From CAZFER01 sp964517495 (GTDB taxonomy: Bacteria > Hinthialibacterota > Hinthialibacteria > Hinthialibacterales > Hinthialibacteraceae): 64,000 bases of DNA. The stretch covers positions 1 through 64,000 of the forward strand of contig CAZFER010000010.1 of assembly GCA_964517495.1 (NCBI GenBank), given 5' to 3'. The position numbers were made by a program, and so were the translations under genes. The notes beneath the pieces are model-generated. The model did not search any database, was not told the DNA's origin, and saw only the letters and a program-made list of their open reading frames with translations. This document shows positions 37,715 to 46,522 of this stretch, in pieces; within the stretch, counting starts at the first letter, position 1, and each line of letters starts with the position of its first letter.

Positions 37715-37909
37715 TCCATGTGATTTTACAATTATTTTCCTTAATTATTCCATTTGAATAAAAATCTCTTTGGATAGTGACAAAATGTCTCTATATACAT
37801 ACCTTTAATAGTAAAAAAACATATCATTTTCACGTATTAGTAAAAAGATGATGACCTTATTCGATGTTTGATTTCCATTTTGATTTGTATTGAAAGAAGG
37901 AGAAACCAT

Positions 37910-40900
37910 ATGAGCCGCCAAATCCTGATCCCTGGTGTTGTACTTCTCGCCATTATCGCCTTAATTTTTGGAATTATCCTCTATGATTCAATAGAATCGC
38001 TCAACAATGAAAAACTCGAAACCGCCGATCAATCAAACAATATAAATGATTCCAGTATAACTAACACGGTTAGCGATAAAACCATTGATTCAACAACAGA
38101 AAGCGACAAACAAACCCCCCAACAATCTTCGGAGATCACCTCTGCCACAGGTGCAGAATCATTCATGGAATCCGGCACAGTCGATTCAGTCTCTTCTTCA
38201 CAGGCATCACAAGACGTTCAATCAGCCACTCCACAGGAATATTGGGTAACAGGATATGTTCGATCAAAAACGGGTGAGGTGATTCCCAAAGCAAAAGTCA
38301 GTACGGATTATTGGGTAGAAAAAAGACGCAATACCTTAAGCGCTTATTCCAACCAGGAAGGTTACTATGCGCTTTCAATCCCTCAAATGGGATCATTTTA
38401 CCTAACCTCACTCCCATCAGATGATTATCTCAAAGCAAGCGCACGAGTGGTAATTTCGGCGACCAACACAACTCCCGTGAAAGATTTCAACCATACTCCA
38501 GCTGGCTTAATGGCTAAAGGCAAAGTGATAGATAAAGAAAACTCAGAACCGGTCGCTGGTGCTGAAGTCACCTTACATCCTCATCATGACAAAGTGGAGG
38601 AAGGGCAAGACCGGGTTACGGCTGTCACCAATCAGGAAGGTGAATTTGAACTGAAGCGAATTGCCAAAGGCCAATTTCGCATTGAAGTGGAAGCAAAAGG
38701 CTATCTCACCTATAATCCCCGGCAATATCAACGACCCCCTGATCCTAATTCCCAATTGCGAATAAACGAAAACACTCAAAACAATGTAATCCTAGTCGAA
38801 TTGGAAAAAGGATTTGCCGCCACCATCCAAGTGGTTGATTCCCAAGAACGGGCAGTCGCTGATGCGAATGTAAGAATACACCATACTCGCACCGAACATT
38901 ACAGCGGTATTCAAGGCAACACAGATAACGAGGGAAAAATCACCTTTGACTCACTACCTGATGTCACCTCCCTGGCTAGAGTGACAAAGAATGACTTTGG
39001 CGAGACATTAAGCGAAACCTTTGAGCCAGGACCACAAGATAATCCCACATTTGTTCAAATAACCATGAATGCCCCCGCCAGTGTATCCGGAAAAGTAACC
39101 AAGAAAGATGGTGAACCGGTTAAAGATCGGCGAGTGCATGCGCTTTATCAAGAAATCCGCAACCGGTTAGGCAATAGTGGCACAGGGATCACCATTGAAA
39201 GTGAAAAAACCAACGACGAGGGTGAGTACATTTTCAAAGATTTGGGTAAAGGTGCCTATAGAATTACTGTACAAGGACCTGAAGGCTCGAGTTTTGAGTG
39301 GCAGGAAGTGGCTAAGAAAGAAATAACCCTTGAAGAAGGGGAAGAAAAATCAGGTGTTGATTTCGTGTTGGAAGATATAGATGCCCATGAAGAAGTACGT
39401 GGGAAGGTTGTCAATGCAAACAATGAACCGATTAAGGAGGCACAGGTTAATGTTACTATCCGAAAAAGTGGAATCGGTTCCTTTTCCAATAAACCGGGAA
39501 GCCATGCCTTTGGCCGAACGGATGAGAATGGTGAATTCCATATCAAAAATCTAAAAAAAGGGGAGCAAATTCATATTAGTGTCAACCATAAGGAATATCA
39601 ATCATTTAATAAATCCTATGAGATGAATGGTGAATACCTCACTATTACCCTTGAATCCTCCGGTTCATTAAAGGGAATTGTACTTGCCAAAGTAACCAGC
39701 GAACCCATCCAAGGGGCAGATATACACCTGAGAAAAGCATCTGGATATTCCTCAAATTCCCAACGGGCCACCAGTGGTCAGAATGGAGCATTTGAATTTG
39801 AAAAAGTTGATCCCGGCAGTTACCGTATCCAAGCCATTGCGGATAAATATGCTCTCTCAGAAGAGCAAACCATCACCGTTAAATCAGGCGAGTCAACCGA
39901 AAATATTGTCATTGAATTGGATGAAGGTAGTGAATTTGTAGGTGTCTTGCTTAATACAAACGGTGAACCCATTGCCAATGCACAGGTCAACCTAATGCTC
40001 CTGCCCGGCAGTATGTTTTCATCTAATCAACAGTCTACTTATCAAAAAACTATTCGCTCCGGTGACGATGGTATGTTCCGGCTTCTAAATGTCCAATCGA
40101 GTGGCGGTTCATTACACATTACTCATTCAGATTATGCTACCACTCGCTTTGAAATCAAACCGGAGATGCTGGGAGGTAATCCGAACACCATTCGCATGAC
40201 TCAAGGAGGCCGCATTATTGGCACGGTTTATGGCGGAGACGGCCAACCCCAAAAGGGAGTAAACATTAGTATCAATAGTTTCCCAACTCAAACATATACC
40301 GATTCAGCCCAAACCGATGAAAATGGCGAGTATGCCTTTGAGCATGTTTCCTCTACAAACTATATGATTTCCCGGACCATACAAAAAGAAAATTTCGCCA
40401 CATCAGAATCCAAATCCACGTTGGTGAAAGAAGGGGAAACAGTTCGTGTCGACTTTGGGGGTGGCGAAGGCGCCACGATTAGCGGAACATTATACAAAGA
40501 AGGTAATCCGGTTCCCAACGCCAATGTTTCCTTACAACAATCTGCAATGACCGGTTTTAACATGATCCGCTTACAAGCCAGTTCGGATGAAAACGGCTAT
40601 TATCAATTTAAAGGGATTCCCCATGATAATGAATATATGGTTCTGTTTTCCACCAAAGATAACTTTGTCCATTTTGCCAATGCAGAAGGATCAGCCTCTG
40701 TTATGGTGAAAGAGGGGCAGGATGAATATATTGTCGATGTCCATGCTGCAGCCTATACCATCAACGGGATTGTAAAAGATGCAGAAACCGGCCAACCATT
40801 AGATGGTGTCCAAATTCAAATGGATATCGATATGAATCAGATTGAGCAATATGCCAAAAAGATGATTATGCCCACCAAATCAAAAGGCGATGGCACCTTT

Positions 40901-41599
40901 ACCCTCAATCCACGAGAATCGGGAACCTATGACTTTACCGCTAAAAAAGACGATTACAACATTAAATCCTTTCAAGTGGTTGTACCTCCCAGAGAGCAAA
41001 ACACCGTTCAGGAACCAGTTAATGTAGAAGTGCTTTTAGAAAAAGCGGATACGTCAATCAATGTATTCTTGAGATACAACGAACAACCCATCGAATCAGA
41101 ACAGGTCAGCTTTTTGGTGATTAAAAATGGCAAAATACAGCAACTTCAATCTGAAAAAAATTCCGAACAAAAAGGTGTTTATACGATTTCCGGCCTTAGC
41201 AGCGGAGAACCTTTTGACCTGATGGTTCAATCCATGGATATGGAAATGCCTGTGATTGGAATGAAGGAAAATGTCACAGCACCTAAAGGGACCAAAGGTT
41301 TTGTCACCATGGACATGTTTGAAATTGCCATTTATCAGGTGCAGTTAAAATCATCCGATCCGGAACCTCCATCCGGCGATTTTAGTATATCGATCCCAGA
41401 CTTTCCAATCTTTTCAAAATTCCCAACCATGCAAAAGATTATGGGAGGCATGATAAACTTTGCCGTACCCAAGGGCCATCACCTTGTTAAAATAGCCGTT
41501 CCTGGCTATCAACCGGTTGAAATATATCCGGATGAATTAGCCAACGATGGGCCAGCCCCCATGATCAAAACCTTTGAGCTGATTTTGAAAAAGTTATAA
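37910..41599 (+). CDS. membrane-anchored protein of carboxypeptidase-regulatory-like repeats
   Basis: A 1229-residue protein. An N-terminal membrane segment (ILIPGVVLLAIIALIFGIIL) has no evident cleavage site, followed by a Ser/Thr/Gln/Asp-rich linker to about residue 105. Then come roughly ten beta-sandwich units of about 90-110 residues. Each follows the carboxypeptidase-regulatory pattern: G.V....PV..A.V.L early (GKVIDKENSEPVAGAEVTLH), then T...GEF.F..L..G.Y...V. Such repeats form extended stalks in surface and adhesion proteins. No catalytic domain is visible. I rejected a start 14 codons upstream because gaaggag lies before the ATG chosen. It follows the hybrid kinase with a 237-base gap and is followed by a strong terminator. 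Confidence 0.8.
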   Translation: MSRQILIPGVVLLAIIALIFGIILYDSIESLNNEKLETADQSNNINDSSITNTVSDKTIDSTTESDKQTPQQSSEITSATGAESFMESGTVDSVSSSQASQDVQSATPQEYWVTGYVRSKTGEVIPKAKVSTDYWVEKRRNTLSAYSNQEGYYALSIPQMGSFYLTSLPSDDYLKASARVVISATNTTPVKDFNHTPAGLMAKGKVIDKENSEPVAGAEVTLHPHHDKVEEGQDRVTAVTNQEGEFELKRIAKGQFRIEVEAKGYLTYNPRQYQRPPDPNSQLRINENTQNNVILVELEKGFAATIQVVDSQERAVADANVRIHHTRTEHYSGIQGNTDNEGKITFDSLPDVTSLARVTKNDFGETLSETFEPGPQDNPTFVQITMNAPASVSGKVTKKDGEPVKDRRVHALYQEIRNRLGNSGTGITIESEKTNDEGEYIFKDLGKGAYRITVQGPEGSSFEWQEVAKKEITLEEGEEKSGVDFVLEDIDAHEEVRGKVVNANNEPIKEAQVNVTIRKSGIGSFSNKPGSHAFGRTDENGEFHIKNLKKGEQIHISVNHKEYQSFNKSYEMNGEYLTITLESSGSLKGIVLAKVTSEPIQGADIHLRKASGYSSNSQRATSGQNGAFEFEKVDPGSYRIQAIADKYALSEEQTITVKSGESTENIVIELDEGSEFVGVLLNTNGEPIANAQVNLMLLPGSMFSSNQQSTYQKTIRSGDDGMFRLLNVQSSGGSLHITHSDYATTRFEIKPEMLGGNPNTIRMTQGGRIIGTVYGGDGQPQKGVNISINSFPTQTYTDSAQTDENGEYAFEHVSSTNYMISRTIQKENFATSESKSTLVKEGETVRVDFGGGEGATISGTLYKEGNPVPNANVSLQQSAMTGFNMIRLQASSDENGYYQFKGIPHDNEYMVLFSTKDNFVHFANAEGSASVMVKEGQDEYIVDVHAAAYTINGIVKDAETGQPLDGVQIQMDIDMNQIEQYAKKMIMPTKSKGDGTFTLNPRESGTYDFTAKKDDYNIKSFQVVVPPREQNTVQEPVNVEVLLEKADTSINVFLRYNEQPIESEQVSFLVIKNGKIQQLQSEKNSEQKGVYTISGLSSGEPFDLMVQSMDMEMPVIGMKENVTAPKGTKGFVTMDMFEIAIYQVQLKSSDPEPPSGDFSISIPDFPIFSKFPTMQKIMGGMINFAVPKGHHLVKIAVPGYQPVEIYPDELANDGPAPMIKTFELILKKL

Positions 41600-41628
41600 A
41601 TCTTATCAAAAAATAGATATGCAAATTA

Positions 41629-41667
41629 AAGCCGGTTATTCATATTGATATAACCGGCTTTTCTTTT
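41629..41667 (+). terminator. intrinsic terminator
   Basis: A stem aaagccggttat / ataaccggctt with a loop of about ten bases, directly followed by ttctttt, lies about 30 bases after the repeat-protein stop codon. It separates that gene from the OtnC-like gene. Confidence 0.9.
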
Positions 41668-41706
41668 ATGATATTTTAAATCTCTCAATAGGTATTCAGT
41701 AAAACA

Positions 41707-42339
41707 ATGAATGAATCAAAACAACGTGAACAAATCGCTTATTTCGGGAAATCACTTTTTGATCGTGGCCTGACCTTCGGCAGTTCAGGTAATATCAGTG
41801 TCAAAATAGAGGATGGTTGGTTGATGACTCCAACCAACTGTTGCTTGGGAAATCTGGATCCCGCCCGAATAACAAAATTGGATCATAATGGAAACGTGCT
41901 TGAGGGTGATCCGCCCACCAAAGAACGCATGTTGCATATCGCCATGTATGACCGGCGTGATGATGCAGGCGCGGTGGTTCATCTGCATTCCACCTATTCT
42001 GTGGCTGTTTCATGCCTTAAAAACATTGATCCAGAAAATGTCTTGCCGCCCATCACCGCGTATTATGTGATGCGGGTTGGTAAATTACTCCTTCTGCCTT
42101 ATTACGCTCCCGGCGATCCAACTCTCGCCGATGCGGTACGGGAAGTGGCGGATCGGCACCACGCCGTACTGCTCGCCAACCACGGCCCCGTCATCGCGGG
42201 AACCTCACTGGATAACGCCGTTTACGCTACCGAAGAATTGGAGGAAACCGCAAAACTGTATCTTCTATTGCAAAACAAAGACACCTCTTTCTTAACCTCA
42301 AAACAGGTGTCTGATTTGGAAGCACGCTTTAAACGGTAA
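41707..42339 (+). CDS. class II aldolase family, OtnC-like 3-oxo-tetronate 4-phosphate decarboxylase
   Basis: A 210-residue cytoplasmic enzyme. It has the class II aldolase/adducin fold with GSSGNISVKIEDGWLMTPTN and three likely metal-binding histidines (92 and 94 in VVHLHST, 159 in ANHGP) with Glu73 in PTKE. Much of the sequence (LDPARITKL, DPPTKERMLHIAMYDRR, ITAYYVMRVG) closely follows the OtnC subgroup, which decarboxylates 3-oxo-tetronate 4-phosphates in four-carbon sugar-acid catabolism. The usual partners OtnK and OtnI are absent from this window, so an alternative role in aldol cleavage of a sugar phosphate remains possible. Neither upstream nor downstream genes form an obvious pathway with it. 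Confidence 0.8.
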   Translation: MNESKQREQIAYFGKSLFDRGLTFGSSGNISVKIEDGWLMTPTNCCLGNLDPARITKLDHNGNVLEGDPPTKERMLHIAMYDRRDDAGAVVHLHSTYSVAVSCLKNIDPENVLPPITAYYVMRVGKLLLLPYYAPGDPTLADAVREVADRHHAVLLANHGPVIAGTSLDNAVYATEELEETAKLYLLLQNKDTSFLTSKQVSDLEARFKR

Positions 42340-42353
42340 ACCACTGTTGTTTA

Positions 42354-42529
42354 TTATTTGATTAACACCGCGGCCCAGTTCTTTCCTTCTTCCGGTATAT
42401 CCAGTGCCAGGTTATCTCCACCTTTTACCTCGGTTTTATCCATCCATGAGCATTTTTCAATATTGAGCCATTGCAAATCGAACGGTCCCGTGGCATGGGA
42501 TAAATCGAGTTGAATAGATCCCACAATTC
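42354..42529 (-). pseudogene. 3' fragment of an exported glycoside-hydrolase-like gene
   Basis: A 57-codon open frame ends at a stop (42354-42356) and reads IVGSIQLDLSHATGPFDLQW, later ending AALDIPEEG-type sequence and WAAVLIK. This matches the terminal beta-sandwich found after catalytic domains of some glycoside hydrolases (..LSG..G.F...W.D...G.W......GG....L..P..G.WAA.L). An in-frame stop lies immediately upstream, and no further similarity follows, so most of the gene is gone. The remainder of the 320-base gap before the next gene is AT-rich and contains no other recognisable feature. Confidence 0.5.
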
Positions 42530-42659
42530 AATATCAAAAAAAACTAGACGCTCCATTCCCCCTCAAAAGACACAATATCCTCAATTCCTAATAGTTACCC
42601 AATAAAACATCCATCTTCCTGGCTATAATAAGGTTCAGCAAAATAACCTTTGTATTTCA

Positions 42660-44504
42660 TCATGGCTTAACTCCAAAGCGATTCCGTAAAAGTACAGAAA
42701 TCCCCTTATGCTCAGCACTCTCCACAAACCCAATCGAAAAACTCTGCGGCACCGAATCCAAAAATTTGGTTAATCCTTCACGACCAAAACCAAACACCGT
42801 CATCTTTTTCTGCATCTGATAAAAACGATCAATCTTTTCGTCATCCTGGTGATGCAGCAAAAAAAGCGAACGATTCAAATCCCGATCCCCAAAGGCAATC
42901 CATTCCGGTGCGGGAATATCCCCTTCATGTGTTTGAGTAAGCGGTTGCTTACTCTTGATGGCAGAAGTCATCCACCAATCGCTGTCATCATATTGGCCTC
43001 CTGGAGTGCCTTCATAGAGAATCCAATATTTATAGCCTTCAGGCATGTGAGTCATAGTGAAAGTGCAATGAGTCGGATAAAAATCCCAGTTGGCTTGCCA
43101 GGTTTTATTGGATGAAGTTGCGACCAAGGTCACCCGTTCAGGGCTATCCAATTTAACCTGCACATCAGAGGGATCCGTACCTTGATTTTTGGGATGAAAG
43201 AAACTGCCATCCTGTTGGTGGATAGCATTGGGAAAACCCCGGTATTCCCCACCTGCTCCGCTGCTGGGTTTTGAATGAAAACTAATCCAGTCGTTTCCAT
43301 CTTTGTCGATCATGGATGAAAGACCTGCCCCTTTTTTTTCTAAAAAATAAGTGGCGGCAGGGGTTTCGATTTTGAAGCAGGAAACTCCCCCCGCGCTATG
43401 GTCGACAGCGTCTTTAATCAGGTTGACTCCCACTTTAGGATTCGATTCAGTCGTTATGGCCTGATTTTCAAAAACCCAAACTTCGGGATTATACCAACCA
43501 ATCGAAATAATATCCAAATCCCCGTCATCATCCACATCAACAGCCACTGTGCCATCATGATGGTCAATCGTGTCAGTGGAATCAGAATCCAAAACGTGTT
43601 CGATCCACCGGCTGCCGTTATTCTGGTTTTCAAATAGAAGAACACGGTTATTCTTCTTCCCCCGGTGTTCACCAATGACAACATCGGGATCACCATCCTC
43701 ATCAAAATCAGCGGTGTCCATACTAAAACCCTGGCCAGCGACAGTGGCAATTAAATGACGTTTCCATTCTTTCGTGGGATCCTGGGGTGCTTCAAACCAA
43801 TAGACATCGGTTGCCAACTCAAGCGCAATGATGGCATCCAATCGCCCATCCCCATTTACATCGGCCAGATCATTGCGATCCGCTTCACCTTCCCGGACAT
43901 GCCCCAAGCGATGATGTTTAAAGGTCCCATCCCGATTTTCCAGCCAATGCTCACCAAGCAAAACATCCAAATCACCATCAGCGTCGATATCGCCGGTGCT
44001 GAGATCCTCTTTTTCAGTAAAGGAGTGAAGGGTGGAAAATTTCCATTCATGCTCGCTTGGATTTGAGGGCACGCTCAGAGCTTGTACCCCACCACCATCG
44101 TTATGCCAGGAAAGTAAAATCTGCTGGCCTTGGCCTAAATCAACCACTTGACATCCCTGAAGAAAATCACCATCCCCACCAGTCTGTATATTGTCTAAAA
44201 TGGTGAATTGGCCATTCCCATTATTTCTAGCCCAAACGTGGTTATGGTTATTCTCGCTGCCGACCCCTTGAGTGCCAACGATATCAATATCACCATCGCC
44301 ATCAGCATCAAAAACCACAGACATATTTCGTAAAGGTTCGCCGATGGTGTGACGTTCCCATTCCCCGCCAAAGTCACCGGGATTTTTCCACCACCATCCC
44401 CCGGCAATAATATCTTTGTGCTGGTCACCATCCAGATCAGCAGCATCGATAAACATCGCCCGTTTGGGCAAAGTATCGATCTGCCAACGCTTCCATTTAT
44501 TCAA
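42660..44504 (-). CDS. VCBS/FG-GAP propeller plus C-terminal beta domain (second part of a split gene)
   Basis: A 614-residue frame beginning only at a TTG, with no signal peptide and no RBS. The first 370 residues are FG-GAP/VCBS blades (DAADLDGDQHKDIIAG, VFDADGDGDIDIVGTQG, STGDIDADGDLDVLLGEH, DTADFDEDGDPDVVIGEH, AVDVDDDGDLDIISIG). The rest (about 375-614) is a beta-rich domain with FKIETPAATYFLEKKGAGLS, YWILYEGTPGGQYDD and EWIAFGDRDLNRSLFLLHH. It resembles folds that bind carbohydrate or sit beside hydrolases; I do not recognise a catalytic site. Blades continue directly from the upstream frame at 44507-45673, from which it is separated by one base slip in an A9 run, so the two are very likely one gene of about 1,000 codons. 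Confidence 0.7.
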   Translation of the reverse strand: MNKWKRWQIDTLPKRAMFIDAADLDGDQHKDIIAGGWWWKNPGDFGGEWERHTIGEPLRNMSVVFDADGDGDIDIVGTQGVGSENNHNHVWARNNGNGQFTILDNIQTGGDGDFLQGCQVVDLGQGQQILLSWHNDGGGVQALSVPSNPSEHEWKFSTLHSFTEKEDLSTGDIDADGDLDVLLGEHWLENRDGTFKHHRLGHVREGEADRNDLADVNGDGRLDAIIALELATDVYWFEAPQDPTKEWKRHLIATVAGQGFSMDTADFDEDGDPDVVIGEHRGKKNNRVLLFENQNNGSRWIEHVLDSDSTDTIDHHDGTVAVDVDDDGDLDIISIGWYNPEVWVFENQAITTESNPKVGVNLIKDAVDHSAGGVSCFKIETPAATYFLEKKGAGLSSMIDKDGNDWISFHSKPSSGAGGEYRGFPNAIHQQDGSFFHPKNQGTDPSDVQVKLDSPERVTLVATSSNKTWQANWDFYPTHCTFTMTHMPEGYKYWILYEGTPGGQYDDSDWWMTSAIKSKQPLTQTHEGDIPAPEWIAFGDRDLNRSLFLLHHQDDEKIDRFYQMQKKMTVFGFGREGLTKFLDSVPQSFSIGFVESAEHKGISVLLRNRFGVKP

Positions 44505-44506
44505 AC

Positions 44507-45673
44507 TCAGTTTTTTTTTCCGCGGTTAAAGAGCACATCAATTCGCGGGCTATTGTGATTATATGGTTTTACCAACAAATCAAGATCGTTGTCACCATCA
44601 AAATCACCGAAAAGCCCCTCGTGGATACCTTGGCCATGTTGCGCAACCGTTTCAGTGAGTTTCCCTTTGCCATTGCCATACCAAATAAAGGTTTTGGCAT
44701 TATCACCTGCACCGGGATTCCCCATCTCGCCGATCATCAAATCGAGGTTACCGTCACGGTCGACATCACGAATCTCACACGTGTGCCCATGATTGACAAA
44801 ACGGAGTTCATGAGCGATCCATTTTCCATCTTTCCACTCAAACCATTTGGCATCGCCGTCCATATCGCCGGGGGCGAAAACGATCTCGGGACGCCCCCCT
44901 TTAACCAATTGGCCCGCGGCACATTGAGTAAACCGAAGCGAATCATCAATAACATGTGCTTCATACTTATGATCTCCCAAATGTTTAAACCAGCGCCCAC
45001 CACCAACAATATCAATCTTTCCATCCAGATCGACATCAACTGGAATGGATGGAAAACCTTCCAACTGGCGGCCTTTTCCCCAGGTGTAAATCACTTCGGG
45101 ATTCCATTCGTCATCCGTTCTTGGATCTTTGGGGATTTCATAAAGCAGTAACTTCTTTCCACCCTGGTTCCAGGTTAAAAATTCCACATCCCCATCACCA
45201 TCGTAATCCGCGAAGCTTTGATCGTGATGCTTACGGTCACCACCGCTTTTGATGGTTCGACGCTTCCAGGGATTATCAAAATTGGGGGAGGGGTTTTCCC
45301 ACCACCAAATTTCACTCCCACTGGCATCCTGGCCAAGAACCAAATCCATATCCCCGTCACCATCAATATCATGGGCAGCGCCACCGGCTTCAGGCCGTAA
45401 TGCCTGTTCTTCGACAATGTGCCGTTCAAACGATTTGCCATTATAGCGATACCATACCACTGACGGTGTTTTGGTTCGTTCGCCAACAATAAAATCGTCT
45501 TTCCCATCGTTATCGATATCAAAAACCACGCAACAGGTCTGTTGATCCCCTTTATTCGGAACGGGAATCAAATCATCCTCCGAACTGATTCGTTCCCATT
45601 CAACTTGCGCTCCCGCTATCGAAACACTCAAAAATATGAGTAAAAATAAGGCGAAAATAGTTGCTTGTTTCAT
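44507..45673 (-). CDS. exported VCBS/FG-GAP propeller (first part of a split gene)
   Basis: A 388-residue frame with a signal peptide (MKQATIFALFLLIFLSVSIA) and an RBS (gggagg). Its blades carry calcium loops: VFDIDNDGKDDFIVGE, AHDIDGDGDMDLVLGQD, SFADYDGDGDVEFLTWN and DVDRDGNLDLMIGEMG. The last blade is cut short: the frame ends RGKKN at a stop within ggaaaaaaaaactga. A slip of one base in that A9 run continues into LSLNKWKRWQ of the next frame, and the blades resume. As with the propeller at 33348, the protein probably acts at the cell surface or in the periplasm, but no substrate can be deduced. Confidence 0.75.
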   Translation of the reverse strand: MKQATIFALFLLIFLSVSIAGAQVEWERISSEDDLIPVPNKGDQQTCCVVFDIDNDGKDDFIVGERTKTPSVVWYRYNGKSFERHIVEEQALRPEAGGAAHDIDGDGDMDLVLGQDASGSEIWWWENPSPNFDNPWKRRTIKSGGDRKHHDQSFADYDGDGDVEFLTWNQGGKKLLLYEIPKDPRTDDEWNPEVIYTWGKGRQLEGFPSIPVDVDLDGKIDIVGGGRWFKHLGDHKYEAHVIDDSLRFTQCAAGQLVKGGRPEIVFAPGDMDGDAKWFEWKDGKWIAHELRFVNHGHTCEIRDVDRDGNLDLMIGEMGNPGAGDNAKTFIWYGNGKGKLTETVAQHGQGIHEGLFGDFDGDNDLDLLVKPYNHNSPRIDVLFNRGKKN

Positions 45674-45850
45674 TTGAAAAATCCTCCCTTTTTTGCTTAG
45701 TGCACTAACCGCAGGATAATAAATATCTCGCTATTTGTCTATGGGTTTAAAATGATTTTAAATCTACAGATGTTGTTTTCTTGAATAGAAAAGGTTAAAT
45801 AGAGAATAGGTTATTATTTTTTATATTTCTTATTCACTTCAATTGGAAAA

Positions 45851-46288
45851 ATGAAAATTTATTTAGACAATTGCTGTTTCAACCGTCCATATGATGATCA
45901 AAACCAGCTGAGAATTCGTTTAGAAGCAGAAGCAAAATTGGCAATTCAGGAAATGATCCAGAGAAATAAAATCGAACTTGCTTGGTCTTATGTCACTGAT
46001 TATGAGAATGAACAAAATCCCTTTAAACAAAAGAGAATACTGATTCATCAGTGGAAAAACTATGCTACAATAAATATTAAGGAAACACCTGAAATCATTT
46101 CAATTGCAGAGAATCTTGTCCAGATTGGATTTAAAAGTAAGGATTCTCTCCATCTTGCATGTGCATTATCAGCAAATTGTGATTATTTCATCACAACGGA
46201 TGATCAATTAATTAAAAGGTCCGTACAAATTGACAATATAAAAGTAATCGATCCTTTTAATTTTATGAGAGAGGAATTTGAATGCTAA
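45851..46288 (+). CDS. PIN-domain toxin
   Basis: A 145-residue PIN-domain protein. The acidic residues for metal-dependent ribonuclease activity are seen as Asp6 (MKIYLDNCCF), Asp98 in SKDSLHLACA and Asp117/118 in ITTDDQL. A likely further Glu lies in the helix around residues 25-35. Many PIN proteins are VapC-type toxins that cut tRNA or other RNA and are neutralised by a small partner. Here the partner-like gene follows and overlaps by seven bases, so the order is reversed compared with vapBC. The start lacks a strong RBS. Confidence 0.75.
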   Translation: MKIYLDNCCFNRPYDDQNQLRIRLEAEAKLAIQEMIQRNKIELAWSYVTDYENEQNPFKQKRILIHQWKNYATINIKETPEIISIAENLVQIGFKSKDSLHLACALSANCDYFITTDDQLIKRSVQIDNIKVIDPFNFMREEFEC

Positions 46289-46500
46289 CCGATACAGAAT
46301 TAAAAATAAAAGGCTACCAAATATTAGCCAACTCCCTTGGCCTGGTTGAAGCCGAACGGTTTATCTCGCTTATTGTACGTGAGCCATTTGATTATACCGA
46401 ATGGCAGCGTTCTCTTTGGATAGATAAGAGTGTGACAGAAATAAGCCAGGCAGCCATGCGTTTCCAAAACGAATTGAAGGAAAAAACAGAATCAACCTAA
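46282..46500 (+). CDS. small partner protein of the PIN-domain toxin, likely antitoxin
   Basis: A 72-residue protein of helical character (LGLVEAERFISLIVREPFDY then TEWQRSLWIDKSVTEISQAA). I recognise no DNA-binding motif, but small proteins with an EAERFI...REPFDYT.W pattern commonly follow PIN genes of this type. It overlaps the PIN gene by seven bases, with gagagga as its ribosome binding site inside that gene, so translation is coupled. A role as the antitoxin is inferred from position. Confidence 0.6.
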   Translation: MLTDTELKIKGYQILANSLGLVEAERFISLIVREPFDYTEWQRSLWIDKSVTEISQAAMRFQNELKEKTEST

Positions 46501-46522
46501 TTATCCAAGAGAACATTGTCGT

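Noticed and set aside
37868..37909. Upstream start of the repeat stalk protein
   Set aside because: The ribosome binding site gaaggag lies after it and fits the ATG at 37910.
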